NCBI RefSeq assembly: GCF_011046555.1
Contig: NZ_CP049246.1
Span: 1,426,001 to 1,490,000 of the forward strand
Length of the DNA: 64,000 nucleotides
From: Sphingobacterium lactis
Lineage (GTDB): Bacteria > Bacteroidota > Bacteroidia > Sphingobacteriales > Sphingobacteriaceae
Direction: 5' to 3'
The translations under genes were made by a program, and so were the position numbers. Position 1 is the stretch's first letter, and every line of letters begins with the position of its first letter. The notes beneath the pieces were generated by a model that was given only the letters and a program-made list of their open reading frames with translations, did not search any database and was not told the DNA's origin. Positions 18,975 to 27,663 of the stretch are shown one piece after another.

Positions 18975-19961
18975 TTAAATATCTACGGTCGCATCCATGG
19001 CGAAATCTTCATTTTTCAAATGCACGATTTCAGTTGCTTTTTCGTAGTTGGTGGATTTCTTCGAGAAGAAATCGTGTTGTGTTGTTTCGGTATTCAAGCC
19101 GTTCAATACAATCGGGTTAACCTGCTTCACTTCGAAGATAGGATCAAAACCTAAGTTCATCAAGGCTTTATTTCCGTTGTAGCGCACGTATTCTTTCACC
19201 TCAGCGGTTAATCCCACTACGGTGTACAATTCTTCGGTATACTTGATTTCGTTCTCGTACAGGTCGTTCAACAAGTTCATGAAACGTTCTTTCACTTCTG
19301 CTTTGTTGTTCAATCGCGCGAAGACTTCCTGACCGATCAAGCCTACGAAAACCCCGTGGATGGATTCATCAGCGATAATCTTCTTGATGATATCCGCAGA
19401 AGCCACCATCTGACCCTGTCCGCATAACCATAGTGGCAAGAAGAAGCCAGAGTAGAAAAGGAAGGATTCCAATAATACGGAAGCACCCAAGGCCATGAAC
19501 AACTCTTCATCGGAAACGACTTCTTTATCGATCGCACGGTAGTGCTGATCGATGGTTGCCGCCTTATACTGTAAGAATTTGTTCTGTGCCACCCATCCGA
19601 AAACATCGTTGATCTCGTTGGTTGTCGACACTGTCGTAAAGATTGTCGAATAGGACTTCGCGTGGATCGCTTCCATCATACACATGTAGGATAGAACGGC
19701 TTTATTCTGTAGGGAGCTGATGTGGTCGATGATCTTTGGCATACCCGTATGGCTCTGCAGGGTATCCAAAAGAGTCAATCCACCGAGTGCTTTCTTGTAA
19801 CACTCTTTCATGTCCCAGCTCAAGCCTTTCCAGCTATCGATATCCTTGGAAGGGATATATTCCGTATCAATCCAGAACTGTCTGATGTTCTGCTCCCAGA
19901 ACATCAAGGCATAATCGTTGTCTGGTGTATTCCAGTTTACGGCCGTAAATTGTTTACTCAT
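18975..19961 (-). CDS. nrdF: Ribonucleotide reductase class Ib, beta (radical-generating) subunit
   Basis: The 328-residue NrdF carries the dinuclear metal site and tyrosyl radical needed by NrdE. All expected ligands are visible: Asp in GGLTLLDTLQSHTG, Glu and His in MCMMEAIHAKSYSTIF, Glu in ASVLLESFLFYSGFF, and Glu and His in IIADESIHGVFVG. The Tyr in HAKSY is the radical residue. The presence of nrdI in the same operon points to a dimanganese cofactor activated by superoxide via flavodoxin-like NrdI, as known for class Ib enzymes. It lies 93 bp after nrdE and ends at a terminator. Confidence 0.95.
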   Translation of the reverse strand: MSKQFTAVNWNTPDNDYALMFWEQNIRQFWIDTEYIPSKDIDSWKGLSWDMKECYKKALGGLTLLDTLQSHTGMPKIIDHISSLQNKAVLSYMCMMEAIHAKSYSTIFTTVSTTNEINDVFGWVAQNKFLQYKAATIDQHYRAIDKEVVSDEELFMALGASVLLESFLFYSGFFLPLWLCGQGQMVASADIIKKIIADESIHGVFVGLIGQEVFARLNNKAEVKERFMNLLNDLYENEIKYTEELYTVVGLTAEVKEYVRYNGNKALMNLGFDPIFEVKQVNPIVLNGLNTETTQHDFFSKKSTNYEKATEIVHLKNEDFAMDATVDI

Positions 19962-20054
19962 CTTTCTTCTAATATTTTAGTGGAAGAAGCTGAATTGGGC
20001 AAGGTGTCCAATTCAGCTTCTTTGGTATGTTTTATCTGTCTTTTGGAGGATGTA

Positions 20055-22160
20055 TTATGCCGAGCAGGAAATACATTCCTCGATGGTTGATTTACGCGTA
20101 CGGGTATAGTACAGCGATTTCAAGCCTAACTTATGACCGTAGATGTAGTATTTAGCTAGATCACGGGTTGAATCTTTCGAGTTCGTATGCAAGATCGTTG
20201 ATACCCCTTGGTCGATGTGACGTTGAATCACAGAGATCAATTTCAAGACTTTCATCTGGTCCATGTCGTAAGCCGACTTGAAGTAGAAGTAGTTGTCGTT
20301 TGTTAGATACGGCATCGGGTAGTACGTTGTACTGTCGCCATACTCTCTGACTTCGATGATATCTACGATTGGCATAACGGATGCCGTTGCGTTCATGATA
20401 TACGATGTAGATTGGTTCGGAGCGATGGCCAAACGGTAAGCATGGTAGATTCCGTGCTCGGCTACCTGTGCTTTCAGGTTCGCCCAATCTTCAATCGTCG
20501 GGATGTGGATACCTTCGAACAATTCTTTTACCTTATCGGTTTTCGGCATGTAGTCGCGGTCCAGGTATTTGTCGAAATAAGCACCATTTGCATAGTCTGA
20601 TTTTTCGAAACCTACGAATGTACGCTGACGCTCTTTTGCGATTTCCATGGATGCTTCCAGGGAATAGTAGTTCATGATCATGAAGAACGTGTTCGCGAAG
20701 TCTAGCGCTTCGGTGGATTCGTACATGATGAAGCTCTTCGCCAAGTAGCCGTGCAAGTTCATGGCGCCCAAACCTACGGAGTGTAACTCGCGGTTTGCTT
20801 TGGCAATGGAAGGTACCATTTCGATATCGGTCACATCCGTCACCACGGTCAATGCGCGCATGGCTGTTTTCACAGTTTCCTTGATCCGTTTGTTGTCCAT
20901 CACTGTAGCGATGTTCAGGGATCCCAGGTTACAGGAGATTCCATAACGGATGGTATCTTCTTTACCGTAGATATTGATGTCCGATACTTCGGATACCTGC
21001 ATGATCTCGGTACATAGGTTGGAGAATTTAACTTTCCCGATGCCATTTAGGGCATGGGCGCGGTTGGTGTTCTCCTTGAAGAAGATGTATGGATATCCAG
21101 ACTCTTTCTGTGTCTGTGCAATCTTCACCAAAAGGTGACGTGCGTTGATTTTTTTCTTCTTAACGTTCGGGTTGGTGATCAACTCGTCGTACATCACATC
21201 CATATCCAACTCATCAAGGTACTTGCCGTACTCTTGCATTACGGTGTGTGGATAGATCAGGTAGCATGGTTCGTCTTTTTCCGCCAATTCCATGAACTTA
21301 TCCGGAACGATGATACCGATGGATAGGGACTTGATCCGTACCTTTTCATCGACGTTGATTTTCTTACAATCCAAGAACTCTTCGATATCGGAGTGGAAGA
21401 TGTTCAGGTACACCGCACCAGCACCTGGGCGTTGGCCCAATTGGTTGGCGTAGGAGAAGGTGTCCTCCATGATCTTCATGATTGGCAATACCCCACCTGC
21501 ACGTCCGTCCACGCCCTTGATGGCTTCGCCACGACCGCGGATTTTGGAGATATTGAAGGATACACCACCACCGATAGAGGATAGTTTCATGGCAGAATCA
21601 ACCGCATAACCGATACCGTTCAGGTTATCGCCGATCTCATCCAAGAAACAGGATACCAATTCACCGGAACGTTTCTTTCCAGCGTTCAAGAATGTCGGGG
21701 TAGCAGGCTGATATTCTTGATTGATCATAATTTCAGCATATTCGATGGCCTTCTGCACACCTTCTTCGCGAGCGAGGAATAGGGATACAGCAACCACGCG
21801 GTCTTCGTAGCGTTCCAAGAACTTCTCGCCAGAGTCATCACGTAAGGCATAACTTTGGAAGAACTTGAAAGCAGCCATAAAGGACTGGAAACGGAATTTC
21901 TTCGCATAGACGAAGTTGAATACCTCTTCCATTTGCTCAAACGTAAACCATTTGTAGAAATCGATATAGTAATTGTTCTCTACCAAATAGTCTATTTTTT
22001 CCTTCAATGTGTAAAAGAAAACGGTGTTTTTATTTACATATTCCAGGAAATAGGCGCGTACAGCCTCCTTGTCTTTATGCAAGCTGAACTCGTCATCATG
22101 TTTGATCATGATTTCGTTGTTAAGCAATATCCAGTTTTTCGCTACCTCGTTTGCTATCAT
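20055..22160 (-). CDS. nrdE: Ribonucleotide reductase class Ib, alpha (catalytic) subunit
   Basis: NrdE reduces ribonucleoside diphosphates to deoxyribonucleotides. I choose the ATG at 22160 (MIANEVAKNWILLNNE), because related NrdE proteins start just before the WIxLNNE motif; this start lies inside nrdI, a 41-bp overlap that suggests translational coupling. Visible are the redox cysteines (ELVSCFLDE and ISCNLGSLN), the Asn-Cys-Glu radical triad (SNLCTEI), the two tyrosines for radical transfer (SLYYTRTR) and a C-terminal CISC that receives electrons. No ATP-cone is present, as usual for class Ib. The phosphate-binding loop reads APNQSTSYIMNATASVMP rather than the more common APTGSIS form. 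Confidence 0.95.
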   Translation of the reverse strand: MIANEVAKNWILLNNEIMIKHDDEFSLHKDKEAVRAYFLEYVNKNTVFFYTLKEKIDYLVENNYYIDFYKWFTFEQMEEVFNFVYAKKFRFQSFMAAFKFFQSYALRDDSGEKFLERYEDRVVAVSLFLAREEGVQKAIEYAEIMINQEYQPATPTFLNAGKKRSGELVSCFLDEIGDNLNGIGYAVDSAMKLSSIGGGVSFNISKIRGRGEAIKGVDGRAGGVLPIMKIMEDTFSYANQLGQRPGAGAVYLNIFHSDIEEFLDCKKINVDEKVRIKSLSIGIIVPDKFMELAEKDEPCYLIYPHTVMQEYGKYLDELDMDVMYDELITNPNVKKKKINARHLLVKIAQTQKESGYPYIFFKENTNRAHALNGIGKVKFSNLCTEIMQVSEVSDINIYGKEDTIRYGISCNLGSLNIATVMDNKRIKETVKTAMRALTVVTDVTDIEMVPSIAKANRELHSVGLGAMNLHGYLAKSFIMYESTEALDFANTFFMIMNYYSLEASMEIAKERQRTFVGFEKSDYANGAYFDKYLDRDYMPKTDKVKELFEGIHIPTIEDWANLKAQVAEHGIYHAYRLAIAPNQSTSYIMNATASVMPIVDIIEVREYGDSTTYYPMPYLTNDNYFYFKSAYDMDQMKVLKLISVIQRHIDQGVSTILHTNSKDSTRDLAKYYIYGHKLGLKSLYYTRTRKSTIEECISCSA

Positions 22161-22527
22161 AGTGCTGATTTTTGATGATGTCAATAAATTGATTAATATC
22201 TTCTAGTGTGCCTGAAAGTTCGAATTTCATCGCTGTAGGGATGTCGAAGTTTTCAGAGATTTTGTCTGCTGCAATGGCAAAGTTGCGCCCCCAGTTTCTG
22301 TTTCCGCTGGATGTTACCGAGCTGATCAGGTGGGCTTGCTGCTGCATGAAGGTCTCCGTTTTCTCGGGCACCTTGCCAAAGTTTGTGGTATAGGTGATCA
22401 GGTGTCCAGCCTCCTGCACTTCCAAGCCATCTTGGATGCGTAGAGCCGTCCATCCTGTAATCTGAACGACTTTGTTAATAAAGCGTTCCACATTACCTGT
22501 TCGAGAGTCATAATATAAATAAATCAT
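22120..22527 (-). CDS. nrdI: NrdI flavodoxin-like activator of class Ib ribonucleotide reductase
   Basis: The 135-residue protein begins MIYLYYDSRTGNVERFINKV, the FMN phosphate-binding loop of NrdI, and contains YTTNFGKVP and the SSGNRNWGRNFAIAADKI stretch found throughout the family. NrdI supplies superoxide to NrdF to build the dimanganese-tyrosyl radical. It lies between nrdH and nrdE and overlaps the nrdE start by 41 bp. Confidence 0.93.
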   Translation of the reverse strand: MIYLYYDSRTGNVERFINKVVQITGWTALRIQDGLEVQEAGHLITYTTNFGKVPEKTETFMQQQAHLISSVTSSGNRNWGRNFAIAADKISENFDIPTAMKFELSGTLEDINQFIDIIKNQHYDSKRGSEKLDIA

Positions 22528-22550
22528 AATACCTCCGGATTTATGTTCAT

Positions 22551-22784
22551 CTACAATGCAATTTGATCCAACTCCGCAGGGTTGAAACCAATGATGCGGT
22601 TCTTGATCTCGTCGTTCTCCAGTACAATGACAGTAGGTACTGTGCGAACTTTAAACTTAACAGCTAATTCCGGCTCGTCGAAAGGATTGATCGTTTCATA
22701 GGCAATACCTTTACTGTCCAGGTAAGCCGACACTTGTGCGCATGGAGCACAGTCATTTTTTTCGAATTTAATGATTCTTGCCAT
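22551..22784 (-). CDS. nrdH: NrdH-like thioredoxin/glutaredoxin for ribonucleotide reductase
   Basis: A 77-residue thioredoxin-fold protein with active site CAPC (residues 13-16) and a cis-proline region TVPTVIVLEND. Position as first gene of the nrdHIEF operon and size identify it as the electron donor to NrdE. Classical NrdH proteins carry CVQC or CMQC, so the CAPC motif is a variant; a generic small thioredoxin is the alternative name. It starts 23 bp upstream of nrdI. Confidence 0.85.
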   Translation of the reverse strand: MARIIKFEKNDCAPCAQVSAYLDSKGIAYETINPFDEPELAVKFKVRTVPTVIVLENDEIKNRIIGFNPAELDQIAL

Positions 22785-22854
22785 GTTATATTAAGTTTAA
22801 AAGAATTTGACTTATTTTAAGCCTTGGTCTTTGATAAATAAAAAAACGTTTGAA

Positions 22855-22974
22855 TCGAGAAGGTCATTTTCTCGAGGTAGAACAAATATCTACTATTTTC
22901 CTTCGGTAAGGGAATGATACTTTTCCACATCAATTCCCAAAACAGAGTTAAAACACCCTTGGCAACATCCAAGG
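22855..22974 (-). promoter_or_regulatory. Structured leader or control region of nrdHIEF with hairpins and DnaA-box-like site
   Basis: Three inverted repeats follow one another between about 70 and 190 bp upstream of nrdH: CCTTGG/CCAAGG (22957-22974), GGGAATGAT/ATCAATTCCC with a one-base bulge (22910-22938), and TCGAGAA/TTCTCGA (22855-22875). The loop of the middle one contains TTTTCCACA (22921-22929), a full match to the DnaA box consensus TTWTNCACA. This could be an mRNA leader or operator DNA; no known riboswitch signature was recognised. Confidence 0.4.
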
Positions 22975-23008
22975 TTCGCTAAGCTGTTGTTTTACAACCC
23001 CGTAGCTA

Positions 23009-23017
23009 TGTGGATAA
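23009..23017 (-). promoter_or_regulatory. DnaA box upstream of nrdHIEF
   Basis: The minus strand reads TTATCCACA, identical to the strongest DnaA box sequence, 80 bp from the second match at 22921 and in the opposite orientation. DnaA control of ribonucleotide reductase is established in E. coli (nrdAB). The rest of the 476-bp intergenic stretch 22785-23260 contains no gene. Confidence 0.45.
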
Positions 23018-23156
23018 CTTTGGTGAGCCTAATTGTAGAGAAAAATTTACTTCCAAATCTTTCCTCTTTTTATTGTCATAATCGGTTGAAAATTTTGGCT
23101 TTTTTAACCAAAATCATTATATATATTTTATTTGACCTCGGCAATGCTTAAAATGT

Positions 23157-23164
23157 TAAATTTG
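23157..23164 (+). promoter_or_regulatory. -7 promoter box of the S9 peptidase gene
   Basis: TAAATTTG matches TAnnTTTG, with TTTG (23131-23134) 22 bases upstream as a possible -33 element. The start would lie about 90 nt before the ATG. Confidence 0.5.
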
Positions 23165-23260
23165 TGTACTTGTTCATGGCCATTTTCGGAAAATAACCAG
23201 GGCGTCGCCCATCGGCCACCAGCCAACAAAAAATTATTAAAGACTAAATAACAAAAAATT

Positions 23261-25663
23261 ATGAAGTACAATTTCCTCTTTATTTTGTTGTTGATTTTCA
23301 CCCTGGGCCACGCCCAAGAAAATCTCTCCTTTCAGAAACCCGTTCAGGATATCTTGACCTTGGCAGACTACCAACGCCCGCCTTCGATCCAGATGAGTAG
23401 CGATAAGGCATGGGTGCTCTTTATGTACCGCCCGACCTATAAGACATTGGCCGAGCTGGGGGTGGAAGAGACCAAGCTTGCCGGTCTACGCATCAACAAG
23501 AGCGCAGCAATTTCCAGCACGGAAACATATTTTGATAGGCTTCAGGTGAAACCAGCAGCAGGAGATGCCTATATTGATATCCCGCTACCTGAAAATGCGC
23601 AGGTATCCAATGTACAATTCTCACCAGATTCCAAAAAGATCGCATTCACGAATACAGATGCTACTGGGGTAGCGTTATATATCTACCAATTGGACAGCAA
23701 AAAACTGGATAAAATCACGGAATATAACCTGAATGCGATTCTGCACCAACCATTTCTCTGGAACCGCAGTTCCGATAAGTTATTGGTCAGCCTCCGTCAA
23801 CGTTTGGTGAAGCGTGAACCTTCCGAAAGGGTAGTTGCTTCAGGGCCTATCATTTCGACCTCGGATGGCCAGGTTTCGCAATTGCGTACCTACCAGGATC
23901 TACTGAAGACACCCGATGATGAACGTGAATTTGAAGAATTGACTACTTCCTCATTGGCATGGGTCGACTTTACAGGTGCACAGACCAAATTTTTGGATAA
24001 CGACCTGTACATGAGTTCCTCCCTATCACCGGACGGCCAGTATGTTTTGGTGACCAAGTTGAAGCGCCCATTCTCTTATGTTGTCCCTTATTACAGTTTC
24101 CCGACGGAATCCACTGTGTATGACCTGTCCGGAAATGTGGTGAAGCAGGTGAATGCAACGGATTTGATGGAAGTGATGCCTAAAGGTTTCTCTTCTACGC
24201 GCCCTGGCAAACGCTCCATGAACTGGCGTTCCGATAAACCGGCGACCCTGTCTTTTGTACAGGCGCTCGATGGTGGCGACGCCAATAAACCGGCAGAATT
24301 CCGTGATGAACTTTTCCTATGGGATGCGCCATTCACAGCGGCTCCGAAATCCATCGTCAAATTGGCCGATCGCTTTGGTGGCGTGCAATGGGGGAATGAC
24401 GAATATGCTTTGGTATATAGCCAATGGTACGATACCCGGAATATCAAAACCTTCCTATTGAACCCAACAACCGGAGCAAGCAAGTTGATCCATGACCGCA
24501 ACAGCCAGGATATCTACAGCGATCCAGGGTATGCTTACAGCGATAAGAACCAGTTCGGTACCTACAGTATGTACATCAAGAATGGCAAGTCATACTGGTT
24601 GGGATCCGGTTATACCAAAGAAGGGGAGTTCCCTTTCATTGACGAATTTGATTTCAAGACTTTAAAGACCAAGCGTCTGTACACGGCAAAAGCAACCGAT
24701 AAGCAAGAGCGTATTGCCTCTGTGATCGATATGGACAAAGGTAATATCCTGATCTCCTTGCAATCACCAACAGATTACCCGAATTATTACGAGAAGAACA
24801 TAAAATCCGGAAAGACCAAGCCGGTCACCTCCATTGAAAATCCGTTTGCCAGTTTAAAGGATGTGCACAAGGAAGTGCTAAACTACAAGCGTAACGATGG
24901 CGTGGAACTGTCGGGTACACTGTATCTCCCTGCGGGATACGACAAGACCAAAAAGGAAAAACTTCCGCTGTTGATCTGGGCTTACCCACGTGAGTACAAG
25001 GATAAAGCAACTGCAGGGCAGAGCACGGCGAATCCGAAGCTGTTCACATTCCCGAGTTACGGATCCTTTATCTATTGGGTGAACCGCGGGTATGCGGTAC
25101 TGGATAATGCGGCATTTCCAATCGTTGGCGAAGGTAAGACCGAGCCGAACGATTCCTTCATCCCGCAATTGGTCGCCAATGCTGCCGCCGCTATCGATGC
25201 TGTGGATCAATTGGGCTATGTAGATACTGCTAGGGTCGCTGTTGGAGGACACTCGTATGGCGCTTTCATGACGGCACACCTCTTGAGCAATTCGAATTTG
25301 TTCGCTGCGGGGATTGCACGCTCAGGTGCCTACAACCGTACGTTAACACCATTTGGATTCCAGAGCGAGCAACGGAACTTGTGGGATGATCCGAAGTTGT
25401 ACACCACGATGTCGCCATTCTTTAGTGCCGACAAGATGAAGACGCCAATGCTGTTGGTGCACGGTGCCGCAGACAACAATCCAGGAACCTTTACCCTTCA
25501 GACCGAGCGTTACTTCCAGGCCCTGAAGAACTTGGGCGCACCAGTGCGCATGGTATTGCTTCCAGGGGAATCCCATGGCTATGCTGCCAAGGAGAATATC
25601 TTCCACTTATTGTGGGAACAGGATCAATTCTTGGAAAAATATGTGAAGAATAAAAAGAAATAG
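23261..25663 (+). CDS. Secreted S9-family serine peptidase (prolyl oligopeptidase type)
   Basis: An 800-residue exported peptidase with signal peptide (MKYNFLFILLLIFTLGHAQ), an N-terminal beta-propeller region (about 25-530) and a C-terminal alpha/beta-hydrolase domain. The catalytic triad is Ser665 in GGHSYGAF, Asp738 in GAADNN and His772 in ESHGYAAK. The overall form resembles the glutamyl-endopeptidase-like subgroup of S9 common in Bacteroidota, which degrades peptides in the periplasm. It is a single-gene unit between its own promoter and a strong terminator. Confidence 0.92.
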   Translation: MKYNFLFILLLIFTLGHAQENLSFQKPVQDILTLADYQRPPSIQMSSDKAWVLFMYRPTYKTLAELGVEETKLAGLRINKSAAISSTETYFDRLQVKPAAGDAYIDIPLPENAQVSNVQFSPDSKKIAFTNTDATGVALYIYQLDSKKLDKITEYNLNAILHQPFLWNRSSDKLLVSLRQRLVKREPSERVVASGPIISTSDGQVSQLRTYQDLLKTPDDEREFEELTTSSLAWVDFTGAQTKFLDNDLYMSSSLSPDGQYVLVTKLKRPFSYVVPYYSFPTESTVYDLSGNVVKQVNATDLMEVMPKGFSSTRPGKRSMNWRSDKPATLSFVQALDGGDANKPAEFRDELFLWDAPFTAAPKSIVKLADRFGGVQWGNDEYALVYSQWYDTRNIKTFLLNPTTGASKLIHDRNSQDIYSDPGYAYSDKNQFGTYSMYIKNGKSYWLGSGYTKEGEFPFIDEFDFKTLKTKRLYTAKATDKQERIASVIDMDKGNILISLQSPTDYPNYYEKNIKSGKTKPVTSIENPFASLKDVHKEVLNYKRNDGVELSGTLYLPAGYDKTKKEKLPLLIWAYPREYKDKATAGQSTANPKLFTFPSYGSFIYWVNRGYAVLDNAAFPIVGEGKTEPNDSFIPQLVANAAAAIDAVDQLGYVDTARVAVGGHSYGAFMTAHLLSNSNLFAAGIARSGAYNRTLTPFGFQSEQRNLWDDPKLYTTMSPFFSADKMKTPMLLVHGAADNNPGTFTLQTERYFQALKNLGAPVRMVLLPGESHGYAAKENIFHLLWEQDQFLEKYVKNKKK

Positions 25664-25683
25664 GAGGGACCTCCAATTGTAGG

Positions 25684-25737
25684 AAAGGTGGATTTTGGTG
25701 AAGGGTGCTATACACCCGCCAAAATCCACCTTTTTTT
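25684..25737 (+). terminator. Terminator after the S9 peptidase gene
   Basis: A 15-bp perfect stem (25684-25698 with 25719-25733) encloses a smaller GGGTG/CACCC hairpin and is followed by seven T. The stem ends just before the stop codon of the convergent gene. Confidence 0.9.
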
Positions 25738-25738
25738 G

Positions 25739-26260
25739 TTATTTGGCTGCTTTCACATTCATGGAAAGGCCGTAGTTCCCCCAAGCGAGGTGAATCTTTC
25801 CGGATTTGTCCGCAGTAATTTTCAAGCGCTCGACACTATCCGATGTTTCCTGGTTGTCGACGTCTACACGCAGTGCATCCTGCGCCTCATCATACTCAGT
25901 ACCCCATTTCTTCCAAACCTTATTGAAGATAAAGGTGGTCTTTTGCTCACCCGGAATGGCATGCAAACTGTATTTACCGGCAGGTAGTGCCTTGCCTTCC
26001 ACTGTAACGTCTTTATCGAAGGAAACCGTGGTTGCTTCATTCGCTCCGGCGCGCCAAACTTTACCCACTTCGGCAATATCAACACCCAATTGGCGTCCTT
26101 TCAAGGATGGACTGCCATAATTGATGGCAATGGTGACACCATCATCCGTGGTGACGCTCGAGCTGTCGGGAGGACTTTGCTTCGGTTTCGTTTCTTGCGC
26201 CTCGGCAAGACCAAAACTGAAAAGCATAGTCAAAACTAATAAGATCGTAGATGCTTTCAT
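25739..26260 (-). CDS. DUF2911 domain-containing secreted protein
   Basis: A 173-residue protein with signal peptide (MKASTILLVLTMLFSFGLAEAQ). The mature part has the DUF2911 signature: INYGSPSLKGRQLG, VWRAGANEATTVSFDKDV, LPAGKYSLHAIPGEQ and TFIFNKVWKKWG. The biochemical function of this family is unknown; members are common secreted proteins in Bacteroidota. It is convergent with the S9 peptidase and has no obvious operon partner. Confidence 0.88.
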   Translation of the reverse strand: MKASTILLVLTMLFSFGLAEAQETKPKQSPPDSSSVTTDDGVTIAINYGSPSLKGRQLGVDIAEVGKVWRAGANEATTVSFDKDVTVEGKALPAGKYSLHAIPGEQKTTFIFNKVWKKWGTEYDEAQDALRVDVDNQETSDSVERLKITADKSGKIHLAWGNYGLSMNVKAAK

Positions 26261-26393
26261 GTTCGTTATTTTTTTTGGTTTTCAACTTTAATAATAACCT
26301 AAAATAATCAAAATTGTTCATCAATTCGCTTATAAATCACCAACTTAACGTATTTAATGATAATTTAACAAGGCGATGCCGTACCCTGCTTCC

Positions 26394-26849
26394 TTAATTT
26401 TTCCGGAACGAAAACACCGCTGAACTCAGGGGATCATCCGCTTTTCCCGACAGGAGCTCCATTTCGATGTTGAGGTCAAAAGGGGCGAAGTCACAATTCA
26501 ATTTCCCGGTGATGAGCAGCATGGCCATTTCGTCTGCCGGGTTGCTCGCATACAGCGTAATCCGGGCGTGGATGGTTCGGTCCAGCAGTTGGAAACCAAT
26601 CCGCTCGATGGATCGTTCCAGGTGGACCAAGAGCCGCAGATACGCAATGATAAGATTCTTGATGCCCAGCTCCGGAACCTGACCAGCAGCGTTGCTGGGA
26701 TCCGTACAAAGTTCATCATACGTCCGATTGAATAGTTTCGCATCCACAGTCTGTAAGAAAGCCGAATACCGGAGATCGTTGATGAAGGTGGAGAACCATG
26801 CCGTTTTCAGGATGGTTTGGTCTTGTATTTCTTTATTTTTTGCTACCAT
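26394..26849 (-). CDS. Uncharacterised protein, 151 residues
   Basis: I do not recognise a family. The protein is soluble, without signal peptide or membrane segment, and is predicted from its composition to be mostly helical in its first two-thirds (LIIAYLRLLVHLERSIERIGFQLL) with a beta-like C-terminus. It stands alone. Two nested palindromes (26865-26896) lie just upstream of its start, which suggests specific regulation and supports it being a real gene. GC content is like that of its neighbours. Confidence 0.6.
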   Translation of the reverse strand: MVAKNKEIQDQTILKTAWFSTFINDLRYSAFLQTVDAKLFNRTYDELCTDPSNAAGQVPELGIKNLIIAYLRLLVHLERSIERIGFQLLDRTIHARITLYASNPADEMAMLLITGKLNCDFAPFDLNIEMELLSGKADDPLSSAVFSFRKN

Positions 26850-26864
26850 AGTCTGTGGTTGTTC

Positions 26865-26896
26865 GGTTTACACGAGAGGTATACCTGCTGTAAACC
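26865..26896 (-). promoter_or_regulatory. Nested palindromes upstream of the 151-residue protein, candidate operator
   Basis: GGTTTAC (26865-26871) pairs with GTAAACC (26890-26896), and between them lies the perfect palindrome AGGTATACCT (26877-26886). A -7-like box TATATTTA (26904-26911, minus; one mismatch) lies just upstream, so the palindromes would cover the transcription start. The binding protein is unknown. Confidence 0.4.
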
Positions 26897-27014
26897 CGTC
26901 GTATAAATATAGATATTTTCTTTTGAATTAAAAAAATTACAACATTACCTTTTGATGAAAAAATTGAATGTTTAATGCCTCATTTACAACCTGATCACCT
27001 GGCCCGAAAATCCC

Positions 27015-27057
27015 GAGTAAAGTCAGTACGGGTACGTCTGACGATGCATTTTTACTC
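27015..27057. repeat. Inverted repeat in a gene-free region
   Basis: GAGTAAA (27015-27021) pairs with TTTACTC (27051-27057), with additional inner pairs TCA/TGA and ACG/CGT. It belongs to the 880-bp gene-free stretch 26850-27732, which contains no convincing open reading frame. Confidence 0.45.
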
Positions 27058-27150
27058 AAGCGTAGTTTTTAAGGTTGTTTTACGCTTTTTCGATGCATAG
27101 GAGCAGATTTTTAGGTAATGGTGCGTGTCTGTTCCTTAGCGGCAGGGATG

Positions 27151-27271
27151 GACCTTGTCCGACATGAGAGCGTGGTGAGAGCGTACTGAGAGCGAGGTGA
27201 GAGCGTGTCCATAGCACGCTCTCACCTCGGTTGTACTTCGGACGCACCGCGGACGCATGTCAGACAAGGTC
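27151..27271. repeat. 121-bp imperfect inverted repeat built on an 11-bp period
   Basis: The outer arms GACCTTGTCCGACATG (27151-27166) and its near-complement at 27256-27271 (one mismatch), and inner arms GAGGTGAGAGCGTG (27194-27207) and 27215-27228 (perfect), enclose a 7-nt loop. The left arm carries four GAGAGCG units at exactly 11-bp spacing (27166, 27177, 27188, 27199), and the right arm two GGACGCA units also 11 bp apart (27240, 27251). It lies outside genes. It could be a dispersed element or the remains of an expanded tandem repeat. Confidence 0.8.
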
Positions 27272-27663
27272 TAACTTCCGTCCTAAACCATTACAAGCTG
27301 GTTTTCTTACCAAACTTTGAAATGTCAAATCTATAATAACTCGCTGCAGGAGATGAAATGTTCGAAAATGGAGAGCGTGTCGAGGTTGTCCTTTTGCTAA
27401 GAAAGTTGGAGAAATATTAGGAAATTGATAAAAGGAATGAAATCTTGGATTAAGAAATCGCTTGATAGTCAGTGTTTTAAATATAGGAAGATTATCATTT
27501 ATTTCCTAATGAAAAATCTCAAGAATAAGCCAGAAATATAAAAGCCATTTGGAAACAATTTTCCCTTCTGTTGAATGTATTGGTCAGCAGCACCCCCCGT
27601 TGATTTTAAATTATTTTATTTCTTTTGTAACAAAAGCTACAGAAAAATGACAATTCCCGTATA

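Noticed and set aside
22855-23017. Replication origin suggested by two DnaA boxes
   Set aside because: Only two boxes, no dnaA, dnaN or typical origin genes and no marked AT-rich unwinding stretch with repeats; operator function is more likely.
22785-23100. Cobalamin riboswitch controlling the reductase operon
   Set aside because: The conserved B12-box core was not found on the minus strand, so the hairpins are left unclassified.
27151-27271. 11-bp repeats as a CRISPR array
   Set aside because: Repeat units are far too short, spacers are absent, and the whole forms an inverted repeat; no cas genes nearby.
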